Of a DNA stretch of 64,000 nt, positions 1-7,921 are shown one piece after another. The translations under genes and the position numbers were made by a program. Position 1 is the first letter of the stretch; each line of letters starts with the position of its first letter. The DNA comes from Marinibacterium anthonyi. Lineage in GTDB: Bacteria; Pseudomonadota; Alphaproteobacteria; Rhodobacterales; Rhodobacteraceae. The stretch covers positions 1,041,501 through 1,105,500 of the forward strand of contig CP031585.1 in assembly GCA_003217735.2 (NCBI GenBank). The letters are read 5' to 3'. The notes under the pieces are model-generated. The model had not been told where the DNA came from. It saw nothing but the letters and a program-made list of their open reading frames with translations, and made no database searches.

Positions 1-97
1 CCGGGAAAGAAAAGAAGCGCAATTCGCTTTTTTTGTTCGATATCTGAACATAAGCGAATTGACGCCCTGTTGCATCAAGTACGCGGAAGTCGGAAAT

Positions 98-2065
98 TTA
101 TTCTGCAGCCGCCGCCGCATGATCCGCCAGCCTGACAATGTCCTTCATGATCGCGTTCAACTCGAAATCCTTGGGCGTATAGACATGCGCCACACCGGCC
201 GATAGAAGCGCTTCGGCGTCTTCATCGGGAATGATTCCGCCAACGATCACGGGAATGTGGCCCAGTCCTTCGTCGTTCAATCGCTGAAGAACCTCGCGCA
301 CCAATGGCAGGTGGCTTCCCGAAAGGATCGACAGGCCCAGCACGTGGCTCTGGTTCTCTCTGGCCTTCGAAACGATCTCGGCCGGGGTCAGGCGAATGCC
401 GTCGTACGAGATGTCCATCCCGCAATCGCGCGCCCTGAATGCGATCTGCTCAGCTCCATTGCTATGCCCGTCAAGTCCTGGTTTCCCGACCATGAAATTC
501 AATCTACGGCCGAGTTTGTCGCTCACAATATCAACCATTGAGCGTATTTCGTCCAGCCCTTCGGTCTTGTTCGACACGCCTTTCGACACGCCGGTGGGGC
601 CCCGATAGGTGCCGTGGACCTTGCGCATTTCCTCGGCCCATTCCCCGGTCGTCACGCCGGCCTTCGCGGCCTGGATGGAAGGGGGCATGATGTTTTCGCC
701 CTTTAGGGCGGCTTCTCGGAGAGATTTCAACGCTTTGGCAACCGCGGCTTCGTCGCGTTCGGCGCGCCAGGTGTCAAGGCGGGAAATCTGATCCTGTTCC
801 GCGGCGGAATCGATCACCAGAATATCGCCGCCACCGGTCATCAAAGGCGACGGTTCCGTCGCCGTGAATTTATTCACACCGATAACAACCGTTTCGCCAG
901 CCTCGATTTTGTTGATTCGTTCAGCATTCGAATCAACCAGCCGGGCTTTCATGTACTCGATCGCGGCCACCGCGCCCCCCATGCTGTCGAGGTTTGCAAG
1001 CTCTGCGCGGGCCTCTTCCTTCAGGGCTTCGACCTTGCTCTCGACGGTCGGGTTGCCATCGAAAAGGTCTTCATATTCAAGCAGATCGGTCTCATATGCG
1101 AGAATTTGTTGCATCCGCATCGACCATTGCTGGTCCCAGGGACGCGGTAGCCCCAGTGCCTCGTTCCAGGCCGGCAATTGCACCGCCCGCGCCCGCGCTT
1201 TTTTGGAAAGAGTAACGGCCAGCATTTCTATTAAAATTCTATAAACATTATTCTCCGGCTGCTGCTCGGTTAACCCTAGGGAATTGACTTGGACGCCATA
1301 ACGGAATCTCCGGTATTTTGGGTCTTCGACGTTGTAGCGTGTCTGGCATATTTCATCCCAGAGGTCCACGAATGCGCGCATTTTACACATTTCTGTCACA
1401 AATCGAATGCCGGCATTCACAAAGAATGAAATGCGGCTGACCAGTTTTGGAAAGTCCTCGGCCGGCACACGCGGCCGCAACTCGTCCAGGACGGCCTGCC
1501 CGGTGGCCAGGGCAAAGGCCAGTTCCTGTTCGGGTGTCGCACCGGCTTCTTGCAGGTGATAGGAACAGACGTTCATGGGATTCCACTTGGGAACCTGCGA
1601 ATAGCAGTATTCCGCCACATCGGCGATCATCTGCAGCGACGGTTTCGGCGGGCAGATATACGTGCCGCGCGACAGGTATTCCTTGATCAGGTCGTTCTGC
1701 ACCGTGCCCTGAAGCGTCGAGATATCCGCGCCCTGTTCCTCGGCCACGGCTATGTACAATGACAAAAGCCAGGGTGCGGTGGCGTTGATCGTCATCGACG
1801 TATTCATCTGATCCAGCGGAATCTGATCGAACAAAAGGCGCATATCGCCCAAATGGCAGATCGGAACCCCGACTTTCCCGACTTCTCCGCGCGCCAGAAC
1901 GTGATCGCTGTCATATCCTGTCTGCGTGGGCAGATCGAACGCCACCGACAATCCTGTCTGGCCCTTTGCCAGATTACCTCGGTACAGCGCATTTGAAGCT
2001 TCAGCGGTCGAATGGCCCGCATAGGTACGGATCAACCAGGGGAGGTCTTTCTTGATCTCGGTCAT
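98..2065 (-). CDS. ecm: ethylmalonyl-CoA mutase (B12-dependent)
   Basis: This 655-aa enzyme belongs to the methylmalonyl-CoA mutase family. By neighbourhood it is the ethylmalonyl-CoA mutase (also called MeaA) that converts (2R)-ethylmalonyl-CoA to methylsuccinyl-CoA in the ethylmalonyl-CoA pathway of acetate assimilation. The N-terminal substrate barrel is followed by a C-terminal cobalamin-binding domain (about residues 520-650) with the DxHxxG signature at D532-G-H-S-N-G. It is divergent from ccr, which makes the previous pathway intermediate, and this pairing favours Ecm over methylmalonyl-CoA mutase. The start is ATG at 2065, with only a weak GAGAG ribosome site. The first 97 bases of the window, downstream of its stop, show no gene. 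Confidence 0.93.
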   Translation of the reverse strand: MTEIKKDLPWLIRTYAGHSTAEASNALYRGNLAKGQTGLSVAFDLPTQTGYDSDHVLARGEVGKVGVPICHLGDMRLLFDQIPLDQMNTSMTINATAPWLLSLYIAVAEEQGADISTLQGTVQNDLIKEYLSRGTYICPPKPSLQMIADVAEYCYSQVPKWNPMNVCSYHLQEAGATPEQELAFALATGQAVLDELRPRVPAEDFPKLVSRISFFVNAGIRFVTEMCKMRAFVDLWDEICQTRYNVEDPKYRRFRYGVQVNSLGLTEQQPENNVYRILIEMLAVTLSKKARARAVQLPAWNEALGLPRPWDQQWSMRMQQILAYETDLLEYEDLFDGNPTVESKVEALKEEARAELANLDSMGGAVAAIEYMKARLVDSNAERINKIEAGETVVIGVNKFTATEPSPLMTGGGDILVIDSAAEQDQISRLDTWRAERDEAAVAKALKSLREAALKGENIMPPSIQAAKAGVTTGEWAEEMRKVHGTYRGPTGVSKGVSNKTEGLDEIRSMVDIVSDKLGRRLNFMVGKPGLDGHSNGAEQIAFRARDCGMDISYDGIRLTPAEIVSKARENQSHVLGLSILSGSHLPLVREVLQRLNDEGLGHIPVIVGGIIPDEDAEALLSAGVAHVYTPKDFELNAIMKDIVRLADHAAAAAE

Positions 2066-2397
2066 GACGTTGGCTCTCGGCTTGAAAGGGGAAATAATCT
2101 TGCGTGCTGAGTGTCTAAACCGAAATTTTAGACCTGTGTCAATTCGCTGCGACGCGGCGCGGATGCTTTCCCCTGTCGTCCGATGCAGGCGGGCAGGGGG
2201 GCGTGCGGGCGCGCCAGCGACCTGGCGGCGGCTTGCCGCTTATGCCGCAGATGCGAAGGCAATTTCTGCGGTCGCTGGGTCATAAAGTTTCAATTCAGAT
2301 TGATTTGGTGTTGCATTGTTGCGCAACGTTTTCTACTTGAACGTCTGACCAGCGCCTTCTGCGGCGCGGCGACACACCATGAGGACAGGAGGCTCCG
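2066..2397. promoter_or_regulatory. divergent ecm/ccr control region with two dyads
   Basis: This 332-bp spacer separates the divergent starts of ecm and ccr and contains no convincing gene. Two symmetric elements are visible. One is GTCTAAA-N7-TTTAGAC at 2113-2133, about 50 bp before the ecm start. The other is the perfect palindrome GTTGCGCAAC at 2318-2327, about 70 bp before the ccr start. Either could be an operator; the first could also be an mRNA hairpin in the ecm leader. In related bacteria RamB/PccR-type regulators control acetyl- and propionyl-CoA genes through TTGC...GCAA-like sites, so the second dyad is the better operator candidate by inference only. Confidence 0.45.
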
Positions 2398-3687
2398 ATG
2401 GCATTGGACACCGACAGCGGCATCGCCCAATACGAGGCGCCCGAGAAAGACCTGTATGAAGTGGGCGAGATGCCCCCGCTCGGCTACGTCCCGAAGAAGA
2501 TGTATGCTTGGGCCATCCGCAAGGAGCGTCACGGCGAGCCGAATACCGCCATGTTGGAAGAGGTCGTGGATGTCCCCGAGCTGGACAGCCATGACGTTCT
2601 GGTCCTGGTGATGGCGGCGGGCGTCAATTACAATGGTGTCTGGGCGGCACTGGGCAAGCCGATCTCGCCCTTCGATGGTCATGGAGAACCCTATCATATT
2701 GCGGGTTCGGACGCGTCGGGCATCGTCTGGGCGGTCGGATCCAACGTGAAGACCTGGAAGGTGGGGGACGAGGTCGTCATTCACTGTAACCAGGACGACG
2801 GCGACGACGAGGAATGCAACGGCGGCGATCCGATGTATTCGCCCAGCCAGCGGATCTGGGGCTATGAAACCCCCGACGGGTCCTTCAGCCAGTTCACCCG
2901 CGTGCAGGCCCAGCAGCTGATGCCGCGCCCCAAGCACCTGACCTGGGAAGAGGCCGCCTGCTATACACTTACGCTGGCCACCGCCTACCGCATGCTGTTC
3001 GGCCACCCGCCGCACGAACTGAAGCCGGGGATGAACGTGCTGGTCTGGGGCGCCTCGGGCGGTTTGGGGTCCTACGCGATCCAGCTGGTGAACACGGCCG
3101 GCGCCAATGCGATCGGCGTGATCTCGGACGAGACCAAGCGCGACTTTGTCATGGGGCTGGGCGCCAAGGGCGTTCTGAACCGGAAGGATTTCAAGTGCTG
3201 GGGGCAGCTGCCCACCGTGAACACGCCCGAATACGGCGACTGGTTCAAGGAAGCGCGGAACTTCGGCAAGGCGATCTGGGACATCACCGGCAAGGGCAAC
3301 AATGTCGACATCGTCTTTGAACACCCGGGCGAGGCGACCTTTCCGGTGTCGACCTTCGTGGTGAAGAAGGGCGGCATGGTCGTCATCTGCGCCGGAACCA
3401 CCGGGTTCAACTGCACCTTCGACGTCCGGTACCTGTGGATGCACCAGAAGCGCGTCCAGGGGTCGCACTTTGCCCATCTCAAGCAGGCGGCGGCGGCCAA
3501 CAAGCTGATGATCGAACGGCGGCTCGATCCCTGCATGTCCGAGGTCTTTGAATGGAAGGAGCTGCCGTCGGCCCACATGAAGATGCTGCGCAACGAACAT
3601 CTGCCGGGCAACATGTCGGTGCTGGTCCAGGCGCCGCGGACCGGTCTGCGCACCTTCGAGGATGCACTGGAAGCCGGCAAGCGCTGA
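2398..3687 (+). CDS. ccr: crotonyl-CoA carboxylase/reductase
   Basis: This 429-aa medium-chain dehydrogenase/reductase carries out NADPH-dependent reductive carboxylation of crotonyl-CoA to ethylmalonyl-CoA, the signature step of the ethylmalonyl-CoA pathway. The sequence has the family's conserved N-terminal segment (GYVPKKMYAWAIRKERHG), a GroES-like part, and the Rossmann motif WGASGGLGSYA at about residues 219-229. The length is typical of bacterial Ccr. A ribosome site (GAGGACAGGAGG) lies just before ATG 2398. It is divergent from ecm and ends in a strong hairpin terminator at 3712-3740. Confidence 0.96.
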   Translation: MALDTDSGIAQYEAPEKDLYEVGEMPPLGYVPKKMYAWAIRKERHGEPNTAMLEEVVDVPELDSHDVLVLVMAAGVNYNGVWAALGKPISPFDGHGEPYHIAGSDASGIVWAVGSNVKTWKVGDEVVIHCNQDDGDDEECNGGDPMYSPSQRIWGYETPDGSFSQFTRVQAQQLMPRPKHLTWEEAACYTLTLATAYRMLFGHPPHELKPGMNVLVWGASGGLGSYAIQLVNTAGANAIGVISDETKRDFVMGLGAKGVLNRKDFKCWGQLPTVNTPEYGDWFKEARNFGKAIWDITGKGNNVDIVFEHPGEATFPVSTFVVKKGGMVVICAGTTGFNCTFDVRYLWMHQKRVQGSHFAHLKQAAAANKLMIERRLDPCMSEVFEWKELPSAHMKMLRNEHLPGNMSVLVQAPRTGLRTFEDALEAGKR

Positions 3688-3711
3688 CGCGACGCCTTTG
3701 GGAGGAGGCCG

Positions 3712-3740
3712 AATCGCCCGCTCGCAAGAGCGGGCGATTT
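3712..3740 (+). terminator. ccr terminator
   Basis: A perfect 12-bp stem (AATCGCCCGCTC / GAGCGGGCGATT) closes a GCAA tetraloop 24 bp after the ccr stop. It is followed by T-GCG-TTT, a weak U-tract, consistent with an intrinsic terminator separating ccr from the quorum-sensing genes. Confidence 0.85.
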
Positions 3741-3825
3741 GCGTTTCGCGGGGTGACCATGGGGATCAACAGGTTGCGAATCCGGCCCCTCACCAGATCT
3801 GGGGAGTAAAAAGACGCGAATTTCC

Positions 3826-3845
3826 TAACATGTTTGCACATGGTA
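3826..3845. promoter_or_regulatory. lux/tra-box-like operator upstream of luxR
   Basis: The 20-bp imperfect dyad TAACATGTTTGCACATGGTA has CATGT/ACATG half-sites around a 4-bp centre, with outer TA/TA pairs also matching. Its length and TTGCACAT half resemble lux/tra boxes (the Agrobacterium tra box contains CTGCACAT). It lies 46 bp before the small ORF that precedes luxR, where a LuxR-type regulator would control its own operon. The assignment is by motif shape and position; binding is inferred. Confidence 0.5.
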
Positions 3846-3890
3846 TGGTTGCATTAATCCCTCATTAACTCTCTAGGAGCGAGTTTGACC

Positions 3891-4109
3891 ATGCAGAATG
3901 ATTGGATACTGGACGTTCTCGCCGACCTGAAATCCTTTGCTGCGGCCAACGACATGACGACGCTGGCCGAACAGTTGGATGATGCCACTCTCATCGCGGC
4001 GGCCGAGATTGCGTCACAGGCGGAGAAGGCGCGTGGACGGTTCGAAAATAGCGCGGCAAGGGGAACTGAACTCCATTCTGGAGGCGCTGGACGCCACCAG
4101 AGAGCTTGA
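3891..4109 (+). CDS. small acidic protein upstream of luxR, unknown function
   Basis: A 72-aa ORF starts at ATG 3891 behind AGGAG at 3875-3879; a TTG six bases upstream is an alternative start. The protein begins MQNDWILDVLADLKSFAAAN and is largely helical and acidic up to about residue 45, where the composition becomes unlike the rest. It overlaps the luxR start by 77 bp in another frame, so the two are probably translationally coupled. I do not recognise a domain. Its good ribosome site and its place between the lux-like box and luxR suggest it is real and co-regulated with quorum sensing. Confidence 0.6.
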   Translation: MQNDWILDVLADLKSFAAANDMTTLAEQLDDATLIAAAEIASQAEKARGRFENSAARGTELHSGGAGRHQRA

Positions 4110-4767
4110 GGGGCTGCAGCGGGCGACCGAGGCGCTTCGCGGCCTCTACGGGGTCAACCACGTAGTCTATCACTGGGTCGACAGCGCCGGGGATCAATAT
4201 GGCTGCGGCACCTATTCCGACGAATGGCGCGAACGTTACCTGCGGCAGAACTACATCCGGGTCGATCCGGTCATCATCGGTTGCTACCAACGGTTCCACC
4301 CGGTCGACTGGAAGCGGCTGGACTGGACCAGCAAGGCCGCCCGCGCCTTCCTGCAGGAGGCGCTGGATTACGGGGTCGGCAACCAGGGGTTTTCCGTGCC
4401 GATCCGGGGGCCCAACGGGCAGTTTGCCTTGTTTACCATCAGCCACGATTGTGACGACGACACCTGGGCCGCATTTACCGAAGCCAACAGCCGCGATCTG
4501 ATCCTGATCGCCCATTACTTCAACCGCAAGGCACTGGAATTCGAACCGACCCGGCAACCGGAAACCGCTCAGACCTTGTCCCCCCGCGAGGTCGACGCGA
4601 TGACCATGCTGGCCATGGGTTACAGCCGCGCCCAGACGGCCGAGGCGTTGTCGATCTCGGAACACACGCTCAGGGTCTATATCGAAAGCGCGCGGTTCAA
4701 GCTGGGCGCGATGAACACCACCCACGCCGTCGCCCGCGCCCTGGCGCGGGGCCTGATCGTCGTCTGA
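4033..4767 (+). CDS. LuxR-family acyl-homoserine-lactone receptor/regulator
   Basis: This 244-aa regulator has an N-terminal autoinducer-binding domain (about residues 20-165) and a C-terminal LuxR helix-turn-helix (about 180-240, LSPREVDAMTMLAMGYS). W65, Y69, D78 and W93 reproduce the spacing of the ligand-contact residues W57, Y61, D70 and W85 of TraR, so it should bind an acyl-homoserine lactone. I chose GTG 4033, with GGAG at 4022-4025 seven bases upstream; the ATG at 3979 in the same frame would add an arginine-rich leader with no ribosome site. luxI follows 130 bp downstream. Confidence 0.93.
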   Translation: MDGSKIARQGELNSILEALDATRELEGLQRATEALRGLYGVNHVVYHWVDSAGDQYGCGTYSDEWRERYLRQNYIRVDPVIIGCYQRFHPVDWKRLDWTSKAARAFLQEALDYGVGNQGFSVPIRGPNGQFALFTISHDCDDDTWAAFTEANSRDLILIAHYFNRKALEFEPTRQPETAQTLSPREVDAMTMLAMGYSRAQTAEALSISEHTLRVYIESARFKLGAMNTTHAVARALARGLIVV

Positions 4768-4811
4768 CTACCTCTGACCGTCGCGTTTCCCCGGACCCGT
4801 TGCGCCAAGGT

Positions 4812-4850
4812 GGTTAACGGGGCGCGCGCCGTGGCCGGGCGGCGTTAACC
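4812..4850. promoter_or_regulatory. inverted repeat between luxR and luxI
   Basis: The arms GGTTAACG and CGTTAACC (9 bp if the flanking T/A pair is included) are separated by 23 bp in the 130-bp luxR-luxI spacer. It could be a weak luxR terminator or an operator for independent luxI control. It does not match a lux-box consensus. Function is uncertain. Confidence 0.35.
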
Positions 4851-4865
4851 AAGACAGCGGCAGCC

Positions 4866-4893
4866 TGTCCCCATCGCACGACGAAGGGGAACA
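4866..4893 (+). promoter_or_regulatory. possible hairpin masking the luxI ribosome-binding site
   Basis: TGTCCCC at 4866-4872 can pair with GGGGAACA at 4886-4893 (four G-C pairs, one A-T, a bulged A, then two pairs). The second arm contains the luxI Shine-Dalgarno sequence AAGGGG (4884-4889), which sits nine bases before ATG 4898. Such a fold would restrict luxI translation. The stem is short, so this is only a candidate. Confidence 0.3.
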
Positions 4894-4897
4894 CCAC

Positions 4898-5536
4898 ATG
4901 CTGCGCTACATCTACGCTCACGACCTGCACAAGCATCCCGCCCTGGCCCGGTCCATGTACCGCGACCGCGCCTGCCAGTTCCGCGACCGGCTGAACTGGC
5001 CCGTCCAGGTCAATGCCGAGGGCGAGGAACGCGATGTCTATGACGCGATCGATCCGCTGTACGTGATCTGGCAGAACGAGGACGGCAGCCATGGCGGCTC
5101 CATGCGGTTCCTGCCGACCACCGGCCCGACCATGGTCAACGACCATTTCACCGACATCCTGGGCGGCGGCACCGTGGTGTCCCCGCTGATCTGGGAATGC
5201 ACCCGCTTCTGCCTGTCGAAGGACGCCAAAAGCACCGTCGCGGCGGCCCTGATGTTGGGCGGCGGCGAGATCATGCGCGGCTTCGGCATCCGTCATTTCG
5301 TCGGCGTCTTCGACAACCGCATGACCCGGATCTACCGCGCCATAGGCTCGTCTCCGGAGGTTCTGGGCAGCCAGGGCGAGGGACGCGACCAGATTTCGGT
5401 CGGGCTTTGGGACTTCACGCCCGAGGCACAAACAAAGGTCGCCGTCCGCGCCCGAATCTCGCCCGAGATCTCGAAGCGCTGGTTCGACCGCGACTTCGGC
5501 GGCACCGTTCGCCCCATGTTCGCCAAATCCGCCTGA
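4898..5536 (+). CDS. LuxI-family acyl-homoserine-lactone synthase
   Basis: This 212-aa autoinducer synthase should make an N-acyl-homoserine lactone from S-adenosylmethionine and acyl-ACP. The family's invariant residues are present at the expected spacing: R24, F28, W34, D46, D49, R70, E100 and R103 (WECTRF). The ribosome site AAGGGG is well placed. It is the partner of the luxR gene just upstream. In Roseobacter-group genomes luxRI pairs next to crotonyl-CoA reductase are a known arrangement, which this locus matches. The acyl chain cannot be told from sequence alone. Confidence 0.95.
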   Translation: MLRYIYAHDLHKHPALARSMYRDRACQFRDRLNWPVQVNAEGEERDVYDAIDPLYVIWQNEDGSHGGSMRFLPTTGPTMVNDHFTDILGGGTVVSPLIWECTRFCLSKDAKSTVAAALMLGGGEIMRGFGIRHFVGVFDNRMTRIYRAIGSSPEVLGSQGEGRDQISVGLWDFTPEAQTKVAVRARISPEISKRWFDRDFGGTVRPMFAKSA

Positions 5537-5578
5537 CCGCATCTGGCGCAACCGGTGGCGCGGCCTTAAGGTCGCGCC

Positions 5579-7111
5579 ATGACGGCGCTGCAACTGACCT
5601 TTTCCGATGACCAGGCCCACGCTTATGACAGCGTGGCCGACATGCTGCGCCGGGCTGGCGTCAATCTTGACGACGGGCTGCTGATCCCGCCGAAATCCGA
5701 CGGGGCAGGGGTGGCCGCGGTGATCGGCAAGGCCGGATCGGGCAAGACGCTGCTGCTGGCCGAACTCTACAAAGCCCTGGTCGAAGCCGGGCTTGACGTG
5801 GTCTCCGGCGATTACGAAAGCCGCCGCAAATCCGACCGCCGCACGCTGGCGATCCTGGCGCCCACCAACAAGGCGGCCTCGGTCCTGCGCTTTCGCGGCG
5901 TGCCGGCCACCACGATCCACCGCATCCTCTACACCCCGGTCTACGATCCGGATTACGAACGGCTCGCCGAATGGCTCGCCGGCAACGAAGCCGACCGCCC
6001 CGAGATCGCCGACCTGACGGACGAGGCCTATGACCGTGCCGTCGCCTATTACGCCAAGAACAAGTCCATCCCCGCGACGCTGGCCGCCATCGGCCTGCGC
6101 GGATCCGATTTCATCACCGGCTGGAAACGGCGCGAGGATCCGCTGGACATCGGCTTTGTCGACGAGGCCTCGATGCTCGACGACCGCCAGTTCGAGGACC
6201 TGAAGGAAATCTTCCCGACCCTGCTGCTGTTCGGCGACCCGGCCCAGCTGGCGCCGGTGAACCAGTCCGGCTCCATGGTCTTCGACGCACTGCCCGAAAA
6301 TCGCCGTCTCATGCTGTCGCGCATTCACCGGCAAGAGGCCGACAACCCGATCCTGGACCTCGCACATGCGTTGGCGGACCCCGATGTCGGCTTCGAGGAT
6401 TTCGAACGCCTGGTCGAGGAAAAGGCCCGCCACGACGACCGCGTCGTCTGGGGCCAGCGGGTTGAAGTCGACCTGATGGCCCGCTCCCCCGTTCTGGTCT
6501 GGCGCAACGCCACCCGCATCCGGCTGATCAACGCCTTCCGCGCGGTCTACGACGCGCCCGAAGACGCGCTGCTGCCGGGCGAACCGCTGATCTGCGACGG
6601 CATCGAACTGCCCATGAAGCACCGCAAGCGCCGCCTGGACCTGGAAGCGCGCGGCCTGATCAAGGGCGCGCAGGTCGTCTATCTCGGCCCTGGCCGCAAA
6701 CCCGGCTTCTCGCGCTTGCACGTGATCGGGGCGGAAGATCCCCAGGTCTCCGCCGCCTCCATCGTCAAGATCGAGAAACCGGACGAGGAAGAACCCTTCA
6801 TCCCCTACGCCGCGCGCATGGGCGCGGCCTTCCTGCATGGCGCGGCGGTGACCATCCACAAGGCGCAGGGATCGCAATGGGACACGGTGCAGGTCTTCGC
6901 TCCCGACCTTTACGCCGCCGCGCGCATGGGCCGGACGGAAGCCGGCCAGCCCCTGTGGAAACGCCTGGCCTACGTGGCGATCACCCGCGCGCAAGAACGC
7001 CTGATCTGGGTGGTGCGCAACCGGCTGGCCAAACCGACCATGCCGCTCAGCATCGACGACCTGCGGTCCGCACCGGCGGCGACATTGGAACTGGAGGGAG
7101 AGGACACATGA
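5579..7111 (+). CDS. RecD-like ATP-dependent DNA helicase
   Basis: This 510-aa superfamily 1 helicase resembles the RecD/TraA type with a UvrD-like C-terminal domain. Visible motifs are Walker A GKAGSGKT (residues 50-57), motif Ia PTNKAA (about 95-100), Walker B VDEAS (194-198), GDPAQLAPV (about 218-226), and the C-terminal TIHKAQGSQ and YVAITRAQERL motifs. It lacks the RecD N-terminal RecB-binding domain, and there are no recB/recC neighbours, so it is a stand-alone helicase. Its stop overlaps the start of the downstream SDR gene (ATGA). Confidence 0.88.
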   Translation: MTALQLTFSDDQAHAYDSVADMLRRAGVNLDDGLLIPPKSDGAGVAAVIGKAGSGKTLLLAELYKALVEAGLDVVSGDYESRRKSDRRTLAILAPTNKAASVLRFRGVPATTIHRILYTPVYDPDYERLAEWLAGNEADRPEIADLTDEAYDRAVAYYAKNKSIPATLAAIGLRGSDFITGWKRREDPLDIGFVDEASMLDDRQFEDLKEIFPTLLLFGDPAQLAPVNQSGSMVFDALPENRRLMLSRIHRQEADNPILDLAHALADPDVGFEDFERLVEEKARHDDRVVWGQRVEVDLMARSPVLVWRNATRIRLINAFRAVYDAPEDALLPGEPLICDGIELPMKHRKRRLDLEARGLIKGAQVVYLGPGRKPGFSRLHVIGAEDPQVSAASIVKIEKPDEEEPFIPYAARMGAAFLHGAAVTIHKAQGSQWDTVQVFAPDLYAAARMGRTEAGQPLWKRLAYVAITRAQERLIWVVRNRLAKPTMPLSIDDLRSAPAATLELEGEDT

Positions 7112-7836
7112 AGACCATCATCATCACCGGCGCAAGCTCCGGCATCGGCGCGGCCACGGCGCGCCATTTCCTGGAAAACGGCTGGACCACGGGCCTGATC
7201 GCCCGCCGCGAAGGCCCCCTGAAAGACCTGTCAGACGGCCACCCCAACGCCATCGTGCTGCCCTGCGACGTCACCGACCCCGCGGCGGTCGAAACCGCCT
7301 TCGACAGTTTCGTCGCACAGACCGGCCGGCTCGACATGCTCTTCAACAACGCCGGCATGTTCGGCGTGAACGCCACCATCGACGAGGTCCCGGTCGAAAC
7401 CTGGCTGCAGGTGGTGAACGTCAATCTCACCGGCATGTTCCTGAGCGCCCGTCAGGCCTTCAAGCACATGCGCGCGCAGGACCCGCAGGGCGGGCGCATC
7501 GTCAACAATGGCTCGATCTCGGCCCATGTGCCGCGCGACGGATCCATCTGCTACACCTCGACCAAGCACGCCATCACCGGCATGACCCGCACGCTCAGCC
7601 TGGACGGACGGCCCTTCGACATCGCCTGCGGGCAGATCGACATCGGCAACGCGCGCACGGAAATGGTCGACGAACAGAACCGCCGCCAGATCGCCGCCGG
7701 GCGCGAACCCGACCCGTCGATGGACGTGTCCAACGTGGTGAAGGCGCTGATGTACATGGCCGACCTCCCGCTCGAGGCCAACGTCCAGTTCATGACCGTC
7801 ATGGCCACCAAGATGCCCTACATCGGCCGCGGCTGA
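7108..7836 (+). CDS. SDR-family NAD(P)-dependent oxidoreductase
   Basis: This 242-aa short-chain dehydrogenase has the cofactor motif TGASSGIG (residues 7-14), NNAG (80-83) and the catalytic Y149-x3-K153 pair with a Ser at 136 or 138. The substrate cannot be predicted. I set the start at ATG 7108, which overlaps the helicase stop by ATGA and follows GGAGGGAGAGG; an upstream in-frame extension reads through the helicase gene and is not credible. It forms a two-gene operon with the helicase, with no obvious functional link. Confidence 0.9.
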   Translation: MKTIIITGASSGIGAATARHFLENGWTTGLIARREGPLKDLSDGHPNAIVLPCDVTDPAAVETAFDSFVAQTGRLDMLFNNAGMFGVNATIDEVPVETWLQVVNVNLTGMFLSARQAFKHMRAQDPQGGRIVNNGSISAHVPRDGSICYTSTKHAITGMTRTLSLDGRPFDIACGQIDIGNARTEMVDEQNRRQIAAGREPDPSMDVSNVVKALMYMADLPLEANVQFMTVMATKMPYIGRG

Positions 7837-7875
7837 CCCTCAGGGCTCAGGGGCTGGGGCAGGGGCGCCACGTCC

Positions 7876-7901
7876 CTGCTTCTTTCTCTTCGAAAATACC
7901 C
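7876..7901 (+). repeat. intergenic CTGCTTCTTTCTCTTC / AAATACC motif, copy 1
   Basis: CTGCTTCTTTCTCTTC followed by GAAAATACCC lies between the convergent SDR gene and TIGR02186 gene. Related copies occur at 19781-19843, 34466-34491, 38452-38537, 48179-48201 and 57734-57760. The preceding bases (about 7841-7866) are G-rich, with four GGG/GGGG runs. Confidence 0.6.
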
Positions 7902-7921
7902 GGCGCAACGCCACCGCACTC

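Noticed and set aside
4814-6994. 726-codon open frame on the minus strand over luxI and the helicase gene
   Set aside because: It is antisense to two genes with clear motifs, has Arg/Gly/Ala-rich sequence with no domain, and reflects high G+C in the third codon position.
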